A DNA stretch of 64,000 bases from Bacillota bacterium (GTDB lineage: Bacteria; Bacillota; UBA4882; UBA8346): positions 1 through 64,000 of the forward strand of contig JAEZCE010000025.1 in the NCBI GenBank assembly GCA_023429995.1, given 5' to 3'. The translations under genes and the position numbers were made by a program. Below, one piece after another: positions 59,138 to 64,000 of the stretch; the first letter of the stretch is position 1, and every line of letters starts with the position of its first letter. Below the pieces are notes generated by a model. That model made no database searches and was not told where the DNA came from. It saw only the letters and a list, made by a program, of their open reading frames with translations.

Positions 59138-60760
59138 TTGCTGTTCGTAGCGATGATCTTCCTGATATTTGCCTTATTTGTGATGGTGCACGTTTTCCGG
59201 GGATATCCGGCCATTTGGTTGGGTTTTATTCTTTTGACTTTTGGGTGTTGCATTATTGGGTTAGCGGGTTTAATTCCCCGTTTCGGAAATTATGAATTGA
59301 ATACAGCGCTTGCCCTACCATTAGACCAACCGAGCTGGGCCTGGCGGATAGTAGGGGATTTATCTTTATATGATTTTATGCGTTTCAGGTTATGGTCTGC
59401 TTTGGGGTTTGTGACGGCATTTGCGGGTTTTGCTTATTCATACTCATTTCAGCATTGGAAGGTTTCTGATATACCGCTGCTTGGGATCATTTTAGCCATT
59501 GACACTTATTTAATAAGAAGTTATGATCCTCACTATTTGTTTAGGCTTTTTATTAAAGGTACCGCTTTTTTGGGTAATTCAGCGGAATATGCCCGTTATG
59601 AACAGCAACTTTATATCCGAGACGCGATTGCATTAGGTTTAATCATGATTATGCTTTTTTGGGCGGTCCGCAGAATTTTTATGGTTTTTGCCAACTCCAA
59701 CATCCTTCAAAAAAGAGTGCAAGCATTATGCGTTGGAGTCGGAAGCTTGCTGCTGGCGGTTTTTTTTGTTTTATTATTTTGTTTTGGACGAAGCAATGTT
59801 TTGAACGCTTATACAATGGCCACTTCATTGTTGCCATTGGGCGCCAAATATCCGGTTTTTAATTCCTTCTATGTCATCGCTGTTCCTCTGGTAACCATTG
59901 TAGCGGGTGGAATGGTTTTATTGGCTATTTTCCGGTACGGTTTTTTAGGTACTTCGCGAATCGGAACCAAAAAGTTGGAGCAACAAATTAATGTTGCCAA
60001 TCAAGCGGTCCGTTTAGCCCTTCATTCCTTTAAGAACCGTTTTCTAGCCGCCCAAATGGCCATGAATATGGCTGCTTTTCAATTGGAAGATTTGAAAGAC
60101 GAGAGGGCGGAAAAGGCAATGGCCCAAATTAAATCAGCTACTGATGTTTGCGGCGAGGCATTGGCGAGTTTGGATAAACTGCATGCGCAAGCTAAACAAT
60201 TTAGCGTCAATCCGCGATGGATAAACTTGCAGGAATTGGTTGAAGATGCTTTGCACAATTGTAGTTTGGATTTAGCTGGAGTCATCATAACGAAGCGCTA
60301 TTTAAACAATGAAATTTCAGTACTGGGCGATCGCGAACATTTAACGACTGTATTGGAAAACATATTCAACAATGCCAAGGATGCAATGGGCGATCATGGA
60401 GAGAATGAAGAGCCGGCTAAGTTGATGATAGTAATCGGACTTGAATATGAATGGGGTTATATTCGAGTTATCGATAATGGGATTGGTATTTCCAGGGAAA
60501 ATCTTCATAAAGTTTTTCGGCCCTTTTTTACCACTAAACCTTCGAAAAGCAATTGGGGTTTGGGATTAACTTATTGTCATCGTGTAATAAAAAGTCATCG
60601 CGGCTTTATTAATTTAAGCAGCAAGGCTGGATTTGGAACCACGGTAGAGATTGTTTTGCGGTGTCGAGAAAATATCAACGCAGGGACGACATTTTGGAAA
60701 AAATTTCTATTTGTGTTTAGGAAAAGTCAGTCTAGTCGATCCTGTGATAACCTGGGATAA
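59138..60760 (+). CDS. Multi-pass membrane sensor histidine kinase
   Basis: The 540 residues have about seven N-terminal membrane helices (roughly residues 1-275) and a cytoplasmic kinase. The phospho-accepting His is in LALHSFKNRF (about residue 298), with the N box NIFNNAKDAM, G1 box VIDNGIGIS, F box FFTTK and G2 box GLGLTYCH. I chose TTG 59138, seven bases after AAAGGAGG, over the longer GTG frame. No response regulator follows in the window; it precedes the ABC importer genes, and its partner may be beyond the edge or elsewhere. Confidence 0.82.
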   Translation: MLFVAMIFLIFALFVMVHVFRGYPAIWLGFILLTFGCCIIGLAGLIPRFGNYELNTALALPLDQPSWAWRIVGDLSLYDFMRFRLWSALGFVTAFAGFAYSYSFQHWKVSDIPLLGIILAIDTYLIRSYDPHYLFRLFIKGTAFLGNSAEYARYEQQLYIRDAIALGLIMIMLFWAVRRIFMVFANSNILQKRVQALCVGVGSLLLAVFFVLLFCFGRSNVLNAYTMATSLLPLGAKYPVFNSFYVIAVPLVTIVAGGMVLLAIFRYGFLGTSRIGTKKLEQQINVANQAVRLALHSFKNRFLAAQMAMNMAAFQLEDLKDERAEKAMAQIKSATDVCGEALASLDKLHAQAKQFSVNPRWINLQELVEDALHNCSLDLAGVIITKRYLNNEISVLGDREHLTTVLENIFNNAKDAMGDHGENEEPAKLMIVIGLEYEWGYIRVIDNGIGISRENLHKVFRPFFTTKPSKSNWGLGLTYCHRVIKSHRGFINLSSKAGFGTTVEIVLRCRENINAGTTFWKKFLFVFRKSQSSRSCDNLG

Positions 60761-60865
60761 TAAAAGCGTAATGAAAAGTTTCATTTCGTTTAATATAAAG
60801 TTTAAGCTGTATTTATTGCAAGATTCAATATTGTAATGACAGCTGCGTGAAAAGGAGATTGGGAG

Positions 60866-61852
60866 ATGAGTAAAGATTTAACGGGAACAGTGCAAGGCAA
60901 TGACATCGATATCAAACCTGCCCGTGGGTTTTGGCACGAAATAGTGAAGAATAGAGCTTTATTTTTAATGCTTTTACCTGGCTTTTTAGTATTGCTGTTT
61001 AATAATTATTTGCCTATGTTCGGTATGATTGTAGCGTTTAAAGATTTCCGGTTTTATGATGGAAGTTTTTTCTCCAGCCTGTTCAAGAGTGAATGGACCG
61101 GTTTTGGAAACTTTAAATACATGTTCGCATCTCCGGATGCTTTTATCTTTATCCGGAATACCCTGCTTTATAATTTGGCTTTTATAATTTCTTGCACCAT
61201 TATCGCCATTGCTTTTGCCATAATGCTCAATGAAATTTACAGTCGTAAGTTGTCAAAATTATACCAAAGCGCGATGTTTTTGCCTTATTTTCTTTCATGG
61301 ATTGTTTTTAGTTATTTGGTTTATGCTTTTATCAGCCCGGATAAAGGCTATTTCAATATGACGATTTTTAAGTTTTTAGGAATCAAACCGGTGTTTTGGT
61401 ATTCGGAATTAAAGTATTGGCCGTGGGTTATATTGATTGTCAATGCCTGGCACTGGGTGGGCAATAACTGTATTATTTTTCTGGCTTCAATTATTGGAAT
61501 TGATCAGGAAATGTATGAGGCGGCCCGTATTGATGGGGCGAGCAGGTGGCAACAAATAAAGAACATTACGATACCACAAATTACGCCGGTAATTATTGTT
61601 ATGGTTTTAATATTTGTCGGTAGAATTTTTAATACTGACCTTGGCTTATTTCAGCTAATCCCCAGAGGCGCAGGCGCATTGGCTCCAGTAACTTGGACGC
61701 TTGATGTTTATGTGTATAATACCTTGTTGCGGAATGGAGACATCGGAATGTCTTCAGCGGCAGCTCTTTTCCAATCCGTGGTGGGCTTTATTACAATCTT
61801 AGCCGCTAATTATGCCGTGAAAAAAATCGATCGGGACGCCGGAATGTGGTGA
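60866..61852 (+). CDS. ABC sugar importer permease, LplB family
   Basis: The 328 residues contain six membrane helices and the permease EAA motif EAARIDGASRWQQIKNITIPQI, which contacts the ATPase. LplB/LplC-type systems import oligosaccharides such as those from pectin or beta-glucan in Gram-positives and related bacteria, usually with a shared ATPase encoded elsewhere. AAAAGGAG precedes the ATG. It begins the three-gene importer set with LplC and a binding protein. Confidence 0.88.
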   Translation: MSKDLTGTVQGNDIDIKPARGFWHEIVKNRALFLMLLPGFLVLLFNNYLPMFGMIVAFKDFRFYDGSFFSSLFKSEWTGFGNFKYMFASPDAFIFIRNTLLYNLAFIISCTIIAIAFAIMLNEIYSRKLSKLYQSAMFLPYFLSWIVFSYLVYAFISPDKGYFNMTIFKFLGIKPVFWYSELKYWPWVILIVNAWHWVGNNCIIFLASIIGIDQEMYEAARIDGASRWQQIKNITIPQITPVIIVMVLIFVGRIFNTDLGLFQLIPRGAGALAPVTWTLDVYVYNTLLRNGDIGMSSAAALFQSVVGFITILAANYAVKKIDRDAGMW

Positions 61853-61937
61853 GTGGTGAAAGTAGTAATCGATTTTATTATTCATTTGAAGAAACGAATG
61901 GATTAAAATACATAAGGCATTTAGTAGGAGGTAAATC

Positions 61938-62861
61938 ATGGGAAAAAAAGATATTGTCGATTTTAATAAGTTAAATAGTATAACATCGAAATCCAATGTC
62001 ATTTTAAATATTATTTTGGGTGTTTACAGTTTTCTTTGCATGGTGCCGCTGGTACTGATGATTTCAGCGTCGCTAACGGATGAGAAATTATTGGCGATCC
62101 AAGGTTACAAATTCATTCCGTCAGCGGTTACCGGTTATGCCTATAAATATATCATTACGAACACTCCCCAGGTTATAACTGCCTATGGTATTACAATCTT
62201 GGTTACCCTTGTCGGGACAATTTTAGGAGTAATAATAATGTCGCTGTATGCATTTCCCATTTCACGCCAGGATTTTAAGTATAAAGGCTTTTTTACATTC
62301 ATTCTTGTTTTTACAATGCTGTTTAACGGCGGTTTGGTTTCAACATACTTGATTGGAGTTAATGTGCTTCATTTCAAGGATAATTTATGGGGACTCATTT
62401 TTCCATATTTGATGAATGCTTTTTGGGTCATTATTTTACGGACGTTTTATAAAACCAATATCCCGGATTCTCTGATTGAATCGGCAAAAATTGACGGCGC
62501 CAGTGAATTCACCACTTTCTTTAAAATCGTTTTCCCGCTTGCGTTGCCTGGTATTGCCACAATCGCTTTATTTGCGATGGTGCAGTATTGGAACGACTGG
62601 TTTCAAGCATCTCTATATATCAATAATCCCAATTTGGCGCCTTTACAATATTTGTTATACCAACTTCAGAGTTCCATGCAGTATTTGCTGCAGAATTCCA
62701 GTTCAATGGGAGGCAGAGCTGCGGATGTACTGGCCAAAATGCCTTCGGAATCGGCCCGGATGGCGATGGTGGTTATTGGAGTCGGCCCGATTATTCTAAC
62801 CTTCCCGTTCTTCCAAAAGTACTTTGTCAAGGGCTTGACAGTTGGCGCAATCAAAGGCTGA
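61938..62861 (+). CDS. ABC sugar importer permease, LplC/YtcP family
   Basis: The 307 residues have six helices (VILNIILGVYSFLCMVPLVL first) and the coupling motif ESAKIDGASEFTTFFKIVFPLALPG. It pairs with the LplB permease upstream as a heterodimer. AGGAGG precedes the ATG. A hairpin element separates it from the binding-protein gene. There is no ATPase gene in view, so an MsmK-like shared ATPase is expected. Confidence 0.88.
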   Translation: MGKKDIVDFNKLNSITSKSNVILNIILGVYSFLCMVPLVLMISASLTDEKLLAIQGYKFIPSAVTGYAYKYIITNTPQVITAYGITILVTLVGTILGVIIMSLYAFPISRQDFKYKGFFTFILVFTMLFNGGLVSTYLIGVNVLHFKDNLWGLIFPYLMNAFWVIILRTFYKTNIPDSLIESAKIDGASEFTTFFKIVFPLALPGIATIALFAMVQYWNDWFQASLYINNPNLAPLQYLLYQLQSSMQYLLQNSSSMGGRAADVLAKMPSESARMAMVVIGVGPIILTFPFFQKYFVKGLTVGAIKG

Positions 62862-62865
62862 TCCC

Positions 62866-62980
62866 AGAGGCTGTCGCAAAACGATTTCAAAATCAAAGAG
62901 ATATACAATATATAGCAATAAAAAACGGCAAAAATTTATATATTGTATATTTCTATTGGTAATTCTATTTTGCAACAGCC
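62866..62980. repeat. Long hairpin element (MITE-like) between permease and binding-protein genes
   Basis: The ends GGCTGTCGCAAAA (62869-62881) and TTTTGCAACAGCC (62968-62980) pair with one mismatch. An inner ATATACAATATATA (62901-62914) pairs perfectly with TATATATTGTATAT (62937-62950). The AGAGGCTGTC-CAAAA end matches the element at 28082. In mRNA the fold could stall processing or decay between the two genes. Confidence 0.6.
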
Positions 62981-63022
62981 GCCGGTTAAGCAATAAATTA
63001 TATTAAATAAGGAGGAGTATGA

Positions 63023-64000
63023 ATGAAAAACATCAAGAGAATTACGGTTTTGTTGTTATTGGTTGGAGTATTTCTGCTTGGAATGAGTACTTATGCAGCC
63101 GCCCCGTACGAAATTAAATGGTATTTCGTCGGTAACGGCCAGCAAGCTGATGTGAAACTGGTTGAGGCTGCAGCTAGCAAGTATATCCAAAAGAAGGGCC
63201 TCAATGCCACAGTGAAGCTGCAATGCTATACTTGGGGCGACGAATATGACAACCGGATGCGGATGATTATTGCTTCCGGTGATCCCTTCGACATTTGCTT
63301 CACGGCTTCCTGGGCAAATCTCTACAAAGTGAACGTCGCCAAAGGCGCATTTTTGGATATTACTAAACTTGCTCCCAAATATATGCCGAAGGCTTGGAAG
63401 CAACTTCATCCTTCATTTATCAGCGGTTCCGCTATTGACGGTCACAATTATGCGATCCCGGCCAACAAGGAATTAGCTCATCAATGGTGTGTAAGCTTTA
63501 ATAAAAATTTCGTCGACAAATATAAATTCGATGTCTCTAAAGTTAAAACTTTAGAAGATTTAGAGCCCATGTTAAAGGTGGTCCATGAGAAAGAACCCGG
63601 TATTTGGGCCTTCCAAAATCTTTTTAATGAGAACGCCGTCCGGGTGCTTGACTATGACCGGATCTGCGATGACTATGTTCCGCTCGCTCTTTACAATGAC
63701 AGTAAGGACATGAAAGTATTCAACTTTTTAGAGACCAAAGAGTATAAAGATTACCTCGAGCTTGCCCGTAAATATTTCCAACTGGGATATGTACCCGCTG
63801 ATGCGGCTACTACCTCTGAATTTACCACCGACATGAGAGCCGGTAAAGTATTTTGCAAGATCGAATCCGGAAAACCTTTTCATGATGAAGAAAGAACTGC
63901 TGCTTGGGGTGTTCCCATTGTTGATGTCAACCTGACGCAACCGGTTGTTCAGACCCGTGATTGCACCGGTTCTATGCAGGCTATTTCGAAAACTTCTAAG
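63023..64000 (+). CDS. ABC sugar-binding protein, LplA-like (partial, runs off the window)
   Basis: The reading frame runs from ATG 63023 (AAGGAGG upstream) to the window's end without a stop: 326 codons seen. A signal peptide (MKNIKRITVLLLLVGVFLLG) is followed by mature sequence typical of LplA/DUF3502-type solute-binding proteins (EIKWYFVGNGQQADVKLVE, ASGDPFDICFTASWANLY). No lipobox is obvious, so in a diderm it may be free in the periplasm. It completes the importer set with the two permeases. The C-terminus is not seen. Confidence 0.85.
   Translation, partial: MKNIKRITVLLLLVGVFLLGMSTYAAAPYEIKWYFVGNGQQADVKLVEAAASKYIQKKGLNATVKLQCYTWGDEYDNRMRMIIASGDPFDICFTASWANLYKVNVAKGAFLDITKLAPKYMPKAWKQLHPSFISGSAIDGHNYAIPANKELAHQWCVSFNKNFVDKYKFDVSKVKTLEDLEPMLKVVHEKEPGIWAFQNLFNENAVRVLDYDRICDDYVPLALYNDSKDMKVFNFLETKEYKDYLELARKYFQLGYVPADAATTSEFTTDMRAGKVFCKIESGKPFHDEERTAAWGVPIVDVNLTQPVVQTRDCTGSMQAISKTSK

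Noticed and set aside
1..64000. CRISPR arrays, rRNA and tRNA genes
   Set aside because: I saw no regularly spaced direct repeats, no rRNA signature and no convincing tRNA cloverleaf while reading both strands.

Overview
The window reads as chromosome from a spore-forming Firmicute that probably has an outer membrane. Sporulation genes are spread through it: a Spo0E-like phosphatase, SpoVB, YabP, YabQ and two SpoIID/LytB-type proteins. Promoters are TTGACA/TATAAT-like, Shine-Dalgarno (SD) sequences are strong, and GTG/TTG starts are frequent. A secreted 404-residue protein with a signal peptide, porin-like beta-strand texture and a C-terminal aromatic residue suggests a diderm, as in the Hydrogenispora/Limnochordia group. 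That placement is my inference and was not tested.

Regions. 1-1226: the 3' end of a group II intron, a broken DUF6809-like gene and inverted repeats. 1227-13276: housekeeping and accessory genes (PanE-like reductase, PKD-domain secreted protein, two hydrolase-type genes, cyclophilin, pentapeptide protein, WYL regulator, Fpg/Nei-like protein, SPL-type radical SAM, EEP nuclease family, XRE regulator). 13300-22100: Spo0E, an autoregulated MarR operon, a ZTP riboswitch driving a stand-alone AICAR transformylase, a PHP phosphoesterase, an attenuator-like leader before a GNAT-argC pair, a Uma2 nuclease and a Crp-family regulator. 22300-29600: a lipoprotein, a candidate ncRNA, a creatininase-family protein, an acetyltransferase, an aminotransferase, a short promoter-to-terminator transcript, a methyltransferase and a metallophosphoesterase. 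29700-36300: a decay-rich stretch with a trpS remnant behind a T-box, a Phd-Uma2 fusion, NUDIX and ANT(6)-like genes, a collapsed histidine-kinase/response-regulator fusion, and HAD, DUF3795 and GNAT genes. 36335-45100: sugar kinase, a CorA transporter behind a riboswitch-like leader, UppP, a 52-residue membrane protein behind another switch-like leader, a TPR/SpoIID pair, two pseudogenes and amt-glnK. 45200-51740: a transposase-derived protein lacking its catalytic Glu, then spoVB-mazG-spoIID-yabP-slt-yabQ. 51741-64000: a carbohydrate locus with LacI regulator, GH94 cellobiose phosphorylase, porin, TolB-like propeller, membrane histidine kinase, and an LplB/LplC/solute-binding ABC importer cut by the window end.

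How the parts fit. In the last block, oligosaccharides could cross the outer membrane by the porin, be captured by the binding protein, enter through LplB-LplC and be phosphorolysed by the GH94 enzyme. Two copies of a CACCGGTG-centred palindrome, one before the porin and one upstream of the kinase/ABC genes, suggest a shared LacI-type control. The amt-glnK pair is standard ammonium uptake. The spo/yab block resembles the Bacillus yabM-yabQ region, but lacks yabO and has gained a SpoIID-like lipoprotein and a lytic transglycosylase.

The strongest novelty candidates are the untyped leader RNAs before corA, before the GNAT-argC pair and before the 52-residue membrane protein, and the transposase-like protein at 45200 with a DD(K) active site. 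No database search was possible, so family names rest on recognised motifs.
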